From the NCBI GenBank assembly GCA_963709175.1, contig CAVPVK010000007.1:2170001-2234000 (forward strand): 64,000 nt of DNA, in the 5' to 3' direction. Below the pieces are notes generated by a model that saw only the letters and a program-made list of their open reading frames with translations, was not told the DNA's origin and ran no database searches. Below are positions 44,365 to 53,475 of this stretch, in pieces. This stretch comes from JANXQG01 sp963709175 (GTDB lineage Bacteria > Planctomycetota > Planctomycetia > Pirellulales > Thermoguttaceae). The first letter of the stretch is position 1. Each line of letters starts with the position of its first letter. The position numbers and the translations under genes were made by a program.

Positions 44365-44394
44365 TTGCCCGGCGACGCGAATTTATCGTACAAT
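44365..44394 (+). promoter_or_regulatory. Promoter candidate for radical SAM gene
   Basis: TTGCCC at 44365-44370, an 18-bp spacer, and TACAAT at 44389-44394, 44 bp upstream of the start codon. It lies in the gap between the divergent A2M and radical SAM genes. Sequence match only. Confidence 0.35.
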
Positions 44395-44438
44395 TGGCCG
44401 AAATTCTCCCCAATCCTTCGACCGAGGGTCTATACATA

Positions 44439-45914
44439 ATGCGGCATCGCCTGGTGCATCTCATCAATCCCAAGACCGACTCGCTGACGACGCGGCCCAT
44501 GTATTTCGGGCGGGCGCTGTACTCGCCCCTGGCCGGGCTGCTGGCCGTGGCCGGCGTGATTCCCCGCGACCGTTACGAAGTGGTGCTCACCGACGAGAAC
44601 ATCGAGCCGATCGATTTCGACCTCAAGGCCGACCTGGTGGGCATCTCCGCCATGACGTGCTATGTGAACCGCGGATACGAGATCGCCGAAGCCTTCCGGG
44701 CGCGGGGCGTGCCCGTGGTCATGGGAGGCGTGCACCCCAGCTTTATGCCGCAGGAGGCCCTGCAACATGCCGACGCCGTCGTGGTCAGCGAGGCGGAGTT
44801 GGTGATCGAGAAGCTCCTCGATGATCTGGAGCAGGGCGCCATGCGCGGCGTTTATCGCTCCGAGCGGCTGTATCCGATGGCCGGAAACCCGCTGCCGCGA
44901 TACGAGCTGATCAAGAGCAACCGCTACGTCAACCGCACCTTCGTGCAGACCGCGCGGGGCTGCCCGCAAGGATGCAACTTTTGCGCCGAGCCGTCGATGA
45001 ACGGGCTAAAGGTCCGCGCCCGCCCGGTAGAGGAAATCGTCCGCGAGATCGAGTGTTGCGGCTCGCGAAACATTGCCATTAACGACGCCGACTTCTTCGG
45101 CCACCCGGAGCATGCCAAGCGGGTGATGCGGGCACTGAAGGGCCTCGGCATCCACTGGCAAGCGGGCGTCACATCCAAGCTCGCCCAGGACGACGAGATG
45201 CTCGAATTGGCCGCGGACAGCGGCTGCACCCTGCTGAGTGTCGGCTTCGAGTCGATCTCCCGGGAGACGCTGAAGAGCGTCCACAAGTTCGTCAACCGGC
45301 CGGAAACCTATGCGGGCCTGGTCCAAAAGGTCCATTCCTATGGCATCATGGTCTTCGGCCTGTTCATGTTCGGATTCGACGGCGACGAGCCTACCGTGTT
45401 CGAGGAAACAACCCGCTTCAACGTCGAGGCCGGTTACGACGTCTGCGCCTATTCGGTGCTCACGCCCTATCCGGGCACGTACACCTGGTACTCGATGCGG
45501 AAGGCGGAGAGGATCGTCTGCTTCGATTGGAACAAGTACGACCAGGCCAACGTGGTCTATTTGCCCAAGCAGATGTCGGCCGACGATTTGCGATTGGGGC
45601 AGATGGCCGCTTATGAAAAGTTCTATGCGCCGTCGTCCCTGGGCCGCCGCTTTCCGTATTTCGGCAAGCGGAGCCGGCTGCAGTGGAGCATCTACAATCT
45701 CTTCATGAAGAAGGGGGCGGCCACGGACCAAAAGGAGAGTGTGCCGGGCCCCAGCGAGCCGCCCGACGTTGTGCCGGTGCCGCCGTTGTTGCCGCTACAG
45801 CGTGAATTTCGCCGCGCGGTCCTGGAAGCCGCCGGCGAGGCCTGCGAATCGTCGTGTGGCGGCGTGGCGGCCGAGGCCTGCCCGCCTTTACCTGGACCCG
45901 CTGCGGCACAGTGA
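44439..45914 (+). CDS. B12-binding-domain radical SAM protein
   Basis: 491-aa protein. The N-terminal 150 residues form a cobalamin-binding-like Rossmann domain (YEVVLTDENIEPIDFDLKADLVGISAMT, GVPVVMGGVHPSFMPQEAL, ADAVVVSEAEL). The radical SAM core follows with the [4Fe-4S] motif CPQGCNFC (Cx3CxxC) in TARGCPQGCNFCAEPSMNG, and later strands (GIHWQAGVTSKL, LLSVGFESISRETL, VFGLFMFGFDGDEPTVF). Such class B enzymes do methylations or ring rearrangements on hydrophobic or lipid-like substrates; the substrate is unknown here. A 100-residue Pro/Glu-rich tail is unusual. ATG 44439 is preferred over an upstream TTG at 44394 for its family-like start. Confidence 0.87.
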   Translation: MRHRLVHLINPKTDSLTTRPMYFGRALYSPLAGLLAVAGVIPRDRYEVVLTDENIEPIDFDLKADLVGISAMTCYVNRGYEIAEAFRARGVPVVMGGVHPSFMPQEALQHADAVVVSEAELVIEKLLDDLEQGAMRGVYRSERLYPMAGNPLPRYELIKSNRYVNRTFVQTARGCPQGCNFCAEPSMNGLKVRARPVEEIVREIECCGSRNIAINDADFFGHPEHAKRVMRALKGLGIHWQAGVTSKLAQDDEMLELAADSGCTLLSVGFESISRETLKSVHKFVNRPETYAGLVQKVHSYGIMVFGLFMFGFDGDEPTVFEETTRFNVEAGYDVCAYSVLTPYPGTYTWYSMRKAERIVCFDWNKYDQANVVYLPKQMSADDLRLGQMAAYEKFYAPSSLGRRFPYFGKRSRLQWSIYNLFMKKGAATDQKESVPGPSEPPDVVPVPPLLPLQREFRRAVLEAAGEACESSCGGVAAEACPPLPGPAAAQ

Positions 45915-46128
45915 ACGCGTCGAGGATTCGCGGAGACGGCGACCGACTTTCAATCAGTGTTCGCCTGGCACACGACTGGGTGAGTTTGGAGTTTTCAGCG
46001 TTCGCGGCGGTCTTGACCTGGTCCGGCAATGGCACGACAAGTCGAGCGGCGATCGCTACGGCCCAAAACGTCCAGTACCTGATGTTTCCCACCGTACGAT
46101 CACTGGAATTCTTGCACAAAGCGCCCCT

Positions 46129-46156
46129 TGACAGCCGAACCTCCATATGGTAAATT
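46129..46156 (+). promoter_or_regulatory. Sigma70-like promoter overlapping an operator
   Basis: TTGACA at 46129-46134, a 16-bp spacer and TAAATT at 46151-46156. The -10 runs directly into the palindrome at 46155-46175, so a bound repressor would block it. Confidence 0.5.
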
Positions 46157-46175
46157 ACTTTATGTCATAAAGTAA
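46155..46175. promoter_or_regulatory. Palindromic operator candidate, site 1
   Basis: TTACTTTATG, a central T, then CATAAAGTAA: a perfect 10-bp inverted repeat. It lies 20 bp upstream of the membrane-protein gene, which is coupled to a winged-helix regulator gene. A near-copy is at 47195-47215. Likely target of that regulator. Confidence 0.7.
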
Positions 46176-46194
46176 ACCACGATGGAGTCGGCCG

Positions 46195-46827
46195 ATGGAA
46201 GTCGAGGAAGCTCAGGCCCGCATGCGGGAAATCCAGCGGATCATGGAGACCGCCACCCTCTTCACGCTCCTCCCCAGCACGGCGGCGATCGTAGGTGGAG
46301 TGCTGGTATTCTTCGGCTGCGGGGCAAGCTACACCTTGCTCAACTCGCTGAACTTCGCCGATATTGTCCAGTTGTCCATGCCCCGCCGCGTGCTGCTGTG
46401 CGCCGTGTGGGTGGCGATTGCCGTGGCCGCCGTCGGTGTCAATGTCCTGTTCACCGCCCGGTTGGCTGCCCGGCAGCGGATCGCGCTGAATCCGCGGCCG
46501 GCACAAGTGGCCCTCTTCGCGCTGACGCCCTGCGTCGTGGTCGCCACGGCCTTCACGCTGAAGTTTTTCCTCGATTGGGAACCGCCGGAGATCCGCTATA
46601 TCGCGCCCCTTTGGATCCTGCTCTACGGCACCGGCGTCTATACGGCCGGCCTTTTTTCCATCCGCGCACCGCGTGTGCTGGGCCTGGCGTTTCTGTTGGT
46701 CGGCATCGTCGCCTTGTTCGGCTTTCTCGACTACGGCGTGGCCTCGGTCGCCCTCTCGTTCGGCCTGCTGCACGTCGTCTTCGGGGTCTACATCCTCCAG
46801 AAACAGCGGCAGGGCGCGGCCCTATGA
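46195..46827 (+). CDS. Hypothetical membrane protein coupled to regulator
   Basis: 210-aa protein with a short amphipathic start (EAQARMREIQRIMETATL) and six hydrophobic segments (around residues 22-45, 60-90, 100-123, 136-152, 160-178, 184-202). Motifs are unfamiliar; the arrangement of a membrane protein followed by a small winged-helix regulator is common in bacteria. Its stop overlaps the regulator start (ATGA). Expression is probably controlled by the palindrome 20 bp upstream. Confidence 0.7.
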   Translation: MEVEEAQARMREIQRIMETATLFTLLPSTAAIVGGVLVFFGCGASYTLLNSLNFADIVQLSMPRRVLLCAVWVAIAVAAVGVNVLFTARLAARQRIALNPRPAQVALFALTPCVVVATAFTLKFFLDWEPPEIRYIAPLWILLYGTGVYTAGLFSIRAPRVLGLAFLLVGIVALFGFLDYGVASVALSFGLLHVVFGVYILQKQRQGAAL

Positions 46828-47162
46828 GCGATCCGACCAACGAACCGATCAAGCCGGGCGACATCGACGCCGTGATCCACGAGCGGGCTCGATTGGCGAT
46901 TGTCTCGGCCCTGGCCGTGACGCCCGAACTCAGCTTCGGCGAACTGAAGTCAATGCTGGGCCTGACCGACGGCAACCTCAGCGTGCAGGCCCGCGCGCTC
47001 GAGGAGGCCGGCTACCTGGTCGTGGAAAAGTCGTTCCAGGGCCGTCGTCCGCATACGGCCATGCGTCTCACCGCAAAGGGACGCAAGGCCTTCGCCCGCT
47101 ACCTGGGAACCTTGCGGCGGATCGTCGAGCAAGGTGACCGTGACGGGCAGAAATTTCCCTAA
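46824..47162 (+). CDS. Winged-helix transcriptional regulator (MarR/ArsR-like)
   Basis: 112-aa DNA-binding protein: ERARLAIVSALAVTPELSFGELKSMLGLTDGNLSVQARALEEAGYLVVEKSFQGRRPHTAMRLTAKGRKAFARYL. Helix-turn-helix (FGELKSMLGLTDGNLSVQAR), wing (VVEKSFQGRRPHTAMRLT) and a C-terminal dimer helix are all present. This is the small winged-helix type that typically represses a linked membrane-protein gene. The ATG sits in a 4-bp overlap with the upstream gene. Probable binding sites are the palindromes at 46155 and 47195. Confidence 0.87.
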   Translation: MSDPTNEPIKPGDIDAVIHERARLAIVSALAVTPELSFGELKSMLGLTDGNLSVQARALEEAGYLVVEKSFQGRRPHTAMRLTAKGRKAFARYLGTLRRIVEQGDRDGQKFP

Positions 47163-47194
47163 TTCGCCCCCTTTTCACCTCTTTTTTTGGAGTT

Positions 47195-47215
47195 TGACTT
47201 TATGTCACAAAGTAC
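47195..47215. promoter_or_regulatory. Palindromic operator candidate, site 2
   Basis: GACTTTATG, T, CACAAAGTAC, matching site 1 at most positions (ACTTTATGTCAxAAAGTA). The start codon ATG of the next gene (47202-47204) lies inside it, so binding would sit directly over the translation start region. Confidence 0.6.
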
Positions 47216-48406
47216 TTTGCAGAACGGTAATTCGCTCAAGGATCGTTTCCTTTCCTTGTCGGTAGTTGCCCTGCGGCGGTCGCAGGGTTGGCTGGTGGCC
47301 CTCGATCGAATACTGCGGGGCGAGACGACCCGCCCCTCCGTCCTCCGCGAGCGTTCGCTGCAGGTCCCCACCGTTGGTCTTTCCGTGCTGATCCTGGGGC
47401 TCGCGTTGTTCTATGGCCTATGCATGGGCATGTATCCGGGTTTCCGCGACGACACAGCGCAACTGCAATGGCTCCGCTGGTTGTCCTGCACGGTGAAGAT
47501 CCCGGCGCTGTTCCTGCTTACCTTGGCGGTGACCTTCCCCTCGCTCTACGTGGTCAACGCCCTGGTGGGCTCGCGATTGCAATTGCCGGCGGTCTGGCAA
47601 CTGCTGGTGGCGGCCTTGAGCGTCAACCTGGCAGTCCTGGCTTCGGCCGGTCCGATCGTAGCCTTCTTCTCCTTCAGTACGACGAGCAGCCCGTTTATGT
47701 TATTGCTCAACGTGGTGGTCTTCGCCGTTTCGGGCGTGATGGGCATGCTCTTCCTGCTCCAAACGCTCAACCGCCTGAGCGCTACTTGGCCCTATCCCGA
47801 TCATGCTTCAGTTGGCGCTCAAAAAGGTGCGGGAGGTGAGGGCGATCAATCCGCCGCGGGCATGGGAGGGAGCCTGGCGGAGACAGGCGAAAAACCTCCT
47901 GTGGCCAGCGGAGGTGCGGGCAGCGGCGGCGGGCAAGCTTCTTTCTTCGCTGAACGCTGGCCAGTCGGCGAGCGGGGAAAGTTCCTCTCGGCTGGGACCC
48001 GCGGAGGAGAAGAGGCCGCAGAACTGCCCTCTTCCGCTGGGAGAGGAGCAGAGGGCGAGGGGCCACAACTCCCTTCTGCCTCTGGGAGAGGGGCAGGGGG
48101 TGAGGGTGGTACCCGTACCTTCTCAACCGCCACGCAACCCGCCCCTTTCCGCGCCGCGGCCGGCGGTTGGCCGGGAGAACACGATCCATCGGCCTTGGAT
48201 CCTCTCGAAGGTCGAGTATTGGGCCGCCACGTGAAAATGGTCTTTTGTTGTTGGACAGTGATCTTCGGCGTCGTCGGGGCGCAAATGGCCTGGGTGCTGC
48301 GCCCTATTTCGGCAATCCGGGCGAGCCGTTCGTCTGGTTCGGCCCGCGAACGTCGAACTTCTTTGAGGGTGTATGGACGGCCCTCCGCCAACTATTGCAA
48401 TTGTAG
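47202..48406 (+). CDS. Hypothetical membrane protein with repeat-laden linker (frameshifted)
   Basis: Membrane protein of about 400 aa. N-terminal basic stretch, then hydrophobic segments (VGLSVLILGLALFYGLCMG, IPALFLLTLAVTFPSLYVV, LQLPAVWQLLVAALSVNLAVL, MLLLNVVVFAVSGVMGMLFLL). A Gly/Ala/Glu-rich linker (about residues 205-335) contains two dispersed-repeat copies. The last helix MVFCCWTVIFGVVGAQMAWVLRP should continue YFGNPGEPFVWFGPRTSNFFEG to 48406, but a CCC run at 48302-48304 is one base short and the frame runs to 48428 instead. GGAG precedes the ATG. The start lies inside operator site 2. Confidence 0.68.
48023..48109. repeat. Two copies of a CTGGGAGAGG-type dispersed repeat
   Basis: CTGCCCTCTTCCGCTGGGAG-AGGAGCAGAGGGCGAGGGG (48023-48061) and a related unit CTGCCTCTGGGAGAGGGGCA-GGGGGTGAGGG (48076-48106). 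This CTCCC/GGGAG palindromic repeat is widely dispersed in bacterial genomes. Here it lies in the coding linker of a membrane protein. Confidence 0.6.
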
Positions 48407-48477
48407 AGATTTGAGAAGCGGGATTTGAGATATTTGAGATTTAAAACCCGAAAGCTGATAACTGACAACCGGCAATT

Positions 48478-49157
48478 ATGACTCTCTTGCTCCAAACCTT
48501 CTGGCTCGTCGATGGCCTTCTGCGGCGGCGGTCCTGGACGACGCAGACGGCCACCCCGGGCCGCGCGGGCCCTGGGCCTTTGTGTGGCCGTCTTCGGCTT
48601 CCTCTACGGCGCCGCCATGGGCAGCTTTGGCGGTTTTAGCGGCGACCGCGCATTGGCAATTGCTCTATTCCGGGCTGAAGGTACCGGTCTTGCTGTTGCT
48701 GACCTTCCTCATCGGCTTGCCGCACTTCTTCGTGCTCAACACACTTTTCGGGCTGCGGAGAGACTTCCGCGAGTCGCTCCGCGCCCTCGTGGCCGCGCAG
48801 GCCGGCTTGGCCGTGGTGCTGGCCTCCTGCGCGCCGCTGACGCTCCTCTGGTACGTTTCATTCGACGGTTATGGGAGCGCACTGTTGTTCAATGGCTTGA
48901 TCTTCGCCCTCGCGAGCATCGCCGGTCAGCACCTGTTGCAAGGCTATTATCGCCCCTTGATCGCTCGCAACCCGCGGCATCGGCCTCTGCTGTGGACCTG
49001 GCTGGGAATGTACATCTTCATCGGCATCCAGATGGGCTGGATCCTGCGGCCGTTTGTCGGCGCCCCCAGTGCGCCCGTACAGTTCTTCCGCAGCGGCGAT
49101 TGGGGCAACGCGTACGTGGTCGTCACCGAGCTGATACTCCACGCGCTGGGGCGCTAG
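48478..49157 (+). CDS. Hypothetical membrane protein, paralogue of the upstream gene (two frameshifts)
   Basis: Starts MTLLLQTFWLVDGLLRRRSW at 48478; then the coding frame moves near 48560 (RALGLCVAVFGFLYGAAMGSFGGFSGDR) and again near 48641-48651 (HWQLLYSGLKVPVLLLLTFLIGLPHFFVL). The rest is clean to the stop at 49157 (FGLRRDFRESLRALVAAQAGLAVVLAS, WLGMYIFIGIQMGWILRPFVGAP, FFRSGDWGNAYVVV). The phrase IPALFLL/VPVLLLL, the final MGWILRPFVG and spacing mirror the preceding gene (MAWVLRPYFG), so the two are tandem paralogues. The shifts lie in GC-rich runs and may be sequence errors. Confidence 0.62.
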
Positions 49158-49229
49158 CTATGGGAAGGCGACCAACGTGAATGCTCATTCCCCGTCTCCT
49201 TAAACCAGTTGCAGCAGGCGGCGCTGCCC

Positions 49230-50493
49230 TTACTCCCCCGCCTCGAGCACCAACGGAACCTGCATCTCCCGGCCGCTGCGGATGATATTGATCATCACCT
49301 GCTCCCCGGCCCGGCGGCTCTCGATGGCGTCGAGGAAGTCGTCAGACGTTTTGGCCGGCTTCCCATCCACACCCACGATCAAGTCGGCCGCAGAGCGATC
49401 GACCGTCTGGTACTGGTAGACGAACGGGCCTTGCCGCTTCTGCTGGCGAATGACCTTGGGGCCGCGCAGGCCTGCCCGCTCAGCGGGACCGCCGGGTACG
49501 ATCGCGGCGATCAACAGCCCCTTCTCGGTCTGATAGACGCGGGCGATGCCCGCCTCCGGTCGCCGCACCCGGCCATCGTGGATCAATTGCGGAACGATGC
49601 GGCCGATAGTGCTCACGGGAATGGCGAACCCCACGCCGGCGCTCTCGCCAGTCTTGCTGGCAATGGCCGTGTTCATGCCGATCATCCGTGCATGGCTGTC
49701 CAGGAGCGGGCCACCGGAGTTGCCCGGATTGATGGCCGCGTCGATCTGGATGATCGACTTCAAGTATCGGCCGGAACGGCTGGGCAACAAGCGATCGCGA
49801 TTCACGCTGGCAATGATGCCAGTAGTCAACGTCCGCTCCAGACCAAAGGGGTTGCCGATGGCAAAGACCCGCTGCCCCACTTTTAATTGGGTGGAATTGC
49901 CGAAGACGACGGGGAAGAGGGACTGCGGGGGGGCGTCGATCTTCAACACCGCCACGTCCGTGGCCGGGTCCTGGCCGACGAGCCGGGCATCGTACGCGTT
50001 GCCGTCGAACAAGGTTACCTGGATCTGGCGTGCGCCGTCAACTACGTGGAAGTTGGTGAGGATATGCCCCTGGCGATCGAGGATTGCCCCGCTCCCCTCA
50101 CCCTCCGACGGCACCTCGATCAGCAAAAACCGTTCTCCTTGGTATCCTCGCGTCGTAATGTTGACGACGCTGCGGTTGACCTGCTCATAGACCCAGATAT
50201 TGACCCGCTCTTCGGCCGTGAATTCGCTTGATTCCATGGGGTTCGGTCTTACCGCGGCCGTAGCGGGCGGCGCAACGGCCGTCGGATCCGACGGAGGCAA
50301 AGGCAGGCTGTCGCCGGGCCCAATCGCCGGGCCGACCACCGGGCCTGGCGGGGGCCAATGCGGGGACCGCCGGAATTGTTCCAGGTTCCTGGGCAACCGA
50401 CGTTGGTTCGATGCCGGGACCGCGTGATAGGGCTGCGGCCACCAGCCCGCCAAACACTCCGGAAATAAGACAATACAAGGCCGTTCGTTTCAT
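49230..50493 (-). CDS. HtrA/DegP-like serine protease with PDZ domain (frameshifted linker)
   Basis: Periplasmic trypsin-like protease. Signal/anchor MKRTALYCLISGVFGGLVAAAL starts at 50493. A Pro-rich linker is broken at a five-G run (50350-50354) by one extra base, after which the frame reads PGPVVGPAIGPGDSLP. The protease domain has His in ILTNFHVVDGA, Asp in DPATDVAVLKID and Ser in INPGNSGGPLLDSHARMIGMN. A single PDZ-like domain follows (GLLIAAIVPGGPAERAGLRG, DLIVGVDGKPAKTSDDFLDAIES). Total about 420 aa, suiting DegS/HtrA-type quality-control proteases. No operon partner. Confidence 0.88.
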
Positions 50494-50980
50494 CGGGCTG
50501 CTCCACTTTTTTTTGCTTTGACATACGTGTTACGCAACTACCCATTTTACCCGCATTGGAAAGTCCGGGGGAGAGCGACTTTAACGCCCCCGGCCTTGCA
50601 AACGGAAAAGCTTCAGCAGAACGAACTCTTTGCCAGGATTCAACAAGTAGATTCGCTTCCGCTTGCATTATCTGCACCGTAGTGATGCTGCGAGTCCGTC
50701 ACGATTGTCTAGACCGTTTTTTTTATGCGAATTCGCAGAGCCAGCAGGCTTACCCAATTACCGCTGTCACTGTGTATTGCCTAATGATTAACAATCCCAT
50801 TCTCCGATACCTTTTAGCGAAAATCACGCTACGGCCCACCTGCTGCCGATGGTTCGATCGCGATGCGAAAACTCCCTTACGCCCGCTTCGCATCCTGGCA
50901 ACCGTGCAGATCCAGGACAAGGCCGACTGAACCGACCCCTGTTCGAATTCCGTCACCAAATTACTCGGAGGAATGAAAGA
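50494..50980. other. Divergent intergenic region
   Basis: 487 bp between the HtrA gene (minus) and the repeat-rich secreted protein (plus). No gene supported. AT-rich parts (50505-50530, 50705-50830) probably hold promoters; TTGACA at 50518-50523 lacks a good partner. GGAGG at 50967-50971 is the ribosome site for the next gene. Confidence 0.4.
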
Positions 50981-53164
50981 ATGAAACGCTTTTTCAGTCG
51001 CTGCTCGTGGCCCTTGGCAAGTCTCCTGAGCAGTACGTCGCTTGTGCTGACGTGGTTCGCCACCGTCAACGCCAGCGCCGAAATCTGTTTGCCGTCCACC
51101 GGCATCGTCCCGCCGGCTTCTACCGTGGCGGCAATGGAGTTGCCGATTCCTGGCAATCAGGACACAATCGTCTTTTTCGTCTTCGATTTCAGCGAGCAGC
51201 CGGCGGATCATCCTGCCGTGGCTCCGCTTTCACCCGAAACTCTGGTGGCAGCGGACGACGCCGCCGTTGCCGGCGATGAGATGACCGACGACAACGTTCC
51301 CGCCAATGAAGAGCAGCCAGTTGCAAGCGACAACGCGAAACCGGCGGCGGCTGACGACGCTGCCCCCGCGGCTGCCACAGACACCGCCTCCTCGGACGCG
51401 GAGAATGCCGCCGAGACTTACCAATCGCCCGCCGACAGCTACAGCCAATACTACAAGTTCAAGTACGGTCGCTTGGGCGGCTATTACGGCAGCAATGCCA
51501 ATGGCGCCGCGGCCCCCGAGGCGTCCGGTGCGTCTGCAAACACCGCTGAGAACAACGGCAATAGCAACACCGGCAATGCGAACACCGATAGCAACAACAG
51601 CACCGGTGAGAAGAGCAGTGGCGAGAACAAGGCCACCGAGAACAGCAACGCAAGTGGCGACAACGCCACTGGCGTAAGCGAGGTCGGCAACAAGTCCGGC
51701 AATGAAAGTGCCGGCACGAGCAACACGAACAACGGTGAGAAGAGCAGCGGATCCAACGATGCGAAGTCTGGCGACGAAAACTCGACAGGCACCAGCAGCG
51801 ACAACCAATCCGCCCCGACCAACGACGCAAAATCCTCCGAGGGAAGCAAGACCGACGACGCGGCGAAGTCCGACGCAACGGACAAAACCAGCGACGACGC
51901 CGACTACTCCGGGCACGACACTCTTCGCGAGGAGATGCAGTACAAGCATGGCCGGTCGGCGTACTACTACGGCGAGAACGCCGAAGGCAATCCGAACACG
52001 TCCCCATCCAACGATAGCAGCGCAAACACCGACACCACCACGAAGACCGACGCGGTGAAGACCGATGACGCGACCAAGTCGGACAACACGCCGAAGACAG
52101 ACAACACGCCGAAGACCGATGACACGGTGAAAACCGATGACACGCCGAAGTCTGACGAGGCGGTGAAGACCGACGACACGCCGAAGTCGGACAACACGCC
52201 GAAGACCGATGACACGCCGAAGTCGGACAACATGCCGAAGACCGACGACGCTGTGAAGACCGATGACACGCCGAATTCGGACGATGCAACGAAGACCGAC
52301 GAAGCGACGATTGCCGGCACGAAGGCCGATGGTGCGGTGAATACCGGCGATTCGACCAAGACCGGCGACGCGACGAAGACTGACGGCGCGAACAAGCCTG
52401 GCGATGCCGGCAACGGCGCCGATACGGACAAGACTGGAAACGGGACGAAGACGGAGAACGGTTCGAAGACGGAGAAGTGCCCCAAGACCGAGGACACTTC
52501 CAAGACCGAGAACACGACCGGTTGTGAAGAGGCAGCCAAGGCGGAAGAGGCAAAATCCGATACCGCCAAGGATGGCGAGACCGCGCCTGAGACCGCCAAC
52601 TCCGATGAACCGGTCAAGACCGACGAAGCCAAGCCCGAGGTTGCCAAGGCGGATGAGACGTCGTCCGAGACGACCGAGAGCACACCTGCGGCCAACTCGG
52701 AGGACGTTGTCGCCAAGACCGAGGAAACGCCCAAGTCCGAGGAGACCCCCAAGACCGAGGAACCGTCGAAATCCGAGGTAAGCTCGACCAATAGCGATTC
52801 GACCGAGTCCAAGGTCGAATCCTCGCCGAATCCCGCCACCGATCTCTCCCAGACGGTGCAAGATTACTACCGCTATCGCTCGGAGCCGATCGAAGGCCAG
52901 TATGGCGACGACCAAAATGCCTCCAGCGGTGACGGTGCAACCCCTTCAAACCAGGAGCCAGCCGCCGAGACGAATAATGCCAAACAGCCCGCGACCGGCA
53001 GCGGTGCTTCGAGCGACAAGCCTGCCGAGGAAACCAAGCGCGTGGACGTCTCGCCGACGGCCGCCGCGCTGCTGGATGTCGTCTCGCGGTGGATCGATGA
53101 CGTCGCCGGCGATTATGGCATTAAAATTTCGCGGATTCCCGCCCTGTTGAGCCAAGGGAAGTAA
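50981..53164 (+). CDS. Secreted Lys/Asp/Thr-rich repeat protein with three Tyr-rich motifs
   Basis: 727-aa exported protein, start fixed by GGAGG at 9 bp. Signal peptide in the first 37 residues (ending NASAE). The chain is mostly low complexity: an Asn/Gly/Ser/Glu-rich part (residues 185-300) and a hexapeptide-like array of KTDDTP/KSDNTP units (residues 350-450, bases 52030-52330), then Lys/Glu/Thr-rich spacer. Three related aromatic islands stand out: SQYYKFKYGRLGGYYGSNANG (about 148-168), EEMQYKHGRSAYYYGENAEG (about 311-330) and DYYRYRSEPIEGQYGDDQNA (about 628-647). The C-terminus is a predicted helix (SPTAAALLDVVSRWIDDVAGDYGI). No family recognised; possibly a cell-surface or matrix protein. 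Confidence 0.75.
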   Translation: MKRFFSRCSWPLASLLSSTSLVLTWFATVNASAEICLPSTGIVPPASTVAAMELPIPGNQDTIVFFVFDFSEQPADHPAVAPLSPETLVAADDAAVAGDEMTDDNVPANEEQPVASDNAKPAAADDAAPAAATDTASSDAENAAETYQSPADSYSQYYKFKYGRLGGYYGSNANGAAAPEASGASANTAENNGNSNTGNANTDSNNSTGEKSSGENKATENSNASGDNATGVSEVGNKSGNESAGTSNTNNGEKSSGSNDAKSGDENSTGTSSDNQSAPTNDAKSSEGSKTDDAAKSDATDKTSDDADYSGHDTLREEMQYKHGRSAYYYGENAEGNPNTSPSNDSSANTDTTTKTDAVKTDDATKSDNTPKTDNTPKTDDTVKTDDTPKSDEAVKTDDTPKSDNTPKTDDTPKSDNMPKTDDAVKTDDTPNSDDATKTDEATIAGTKADGAVNTGDSTKTGDATKTDGANKPGDAGNGADTDKTGNGTKTENGSKTEKCPKTEDTSKTENTTGCEEAAKAEEAKSDTAKDGETAPETANSDEPVKTDEAKPEVAKADETSSETTESTPAANSEDVVAKTEETPKSEETPKTEEPSKSEVSSTNSDSTESKVESSPNPATDLSQTVQDYYRYRSEPIEGQYGDDQNASSGDGATPSNQEPAAETNNAKQPATGSGASSDKPAEETKRVDVSPTAAALLDVVSRWIDDVAGDYGIKISRIPALLSQGK
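52030..52330 (+). repeat. Hexapeptide-coding tandem repeat (KTDDTP type)
   Basis: About sixteen 18-bp units of the pattern AAGACCGATGACACGCCG, each coding K-T/S-D-D/N/E-T/A-P/V. Units differ slightly and some are higher-order duplicated. Confidence 0.8.
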
Positions 53165-53215
53165 CGGCAATCAGCGCTCGGTCCGAGAGCGTAAGTTAAT
53201 AACGCGTAATAGTTT

Positions 53216-53250
53216 GCGGCCAGCCCCAGAAAACCGGGCTGGCCGCTTTC
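53216..53250 (+). terminator. Rho-independent terminator
   Basis: Perfect 11-bp stem GCGGCCAGCCC / GGGCTGGCCGC with a 9-nt A-rich loop, followed by TTTC. It lies 52 bp after the stop of the repeat-rich protein. Confidence 0.8.
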
Positions 53251-53475
53251 ATTGGCTGACTCTGAATTGGCACCCCACAAATAGCGGAACGTCTGTCGCA
53301 CAATTTGGAATTTTATGTGGTAAATGTTGTCTTGTGGGAGTACAATGACGATTAGCCCAATGGGCAAGTCAGCCGTTGGGAACTACCATCTATTTCCATG
53401 GAATCCCTGTGGTTGCCGCAGCCGCCACGGAACACGGCCGACGGGACCACTCAGACATTTGCCGGGAGAAAAGGC

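Noticed and set aside
44565..45914. Minus-strand frames opposite the radical SAM gene.
   Set aside because: Pure shadows; the plus strand carries the Cx3CxxC cluster motif.
51230..52915. 561-residue open frame on the minus strand, Val/Leu/Arg-rich.
   Set aside because: It is exactly antisense to the Lys/Asp/Thr-rich repeat protein; low-complexity codons (GAC, AAG, ACC) leave the complement open. No ribosome site or domain.
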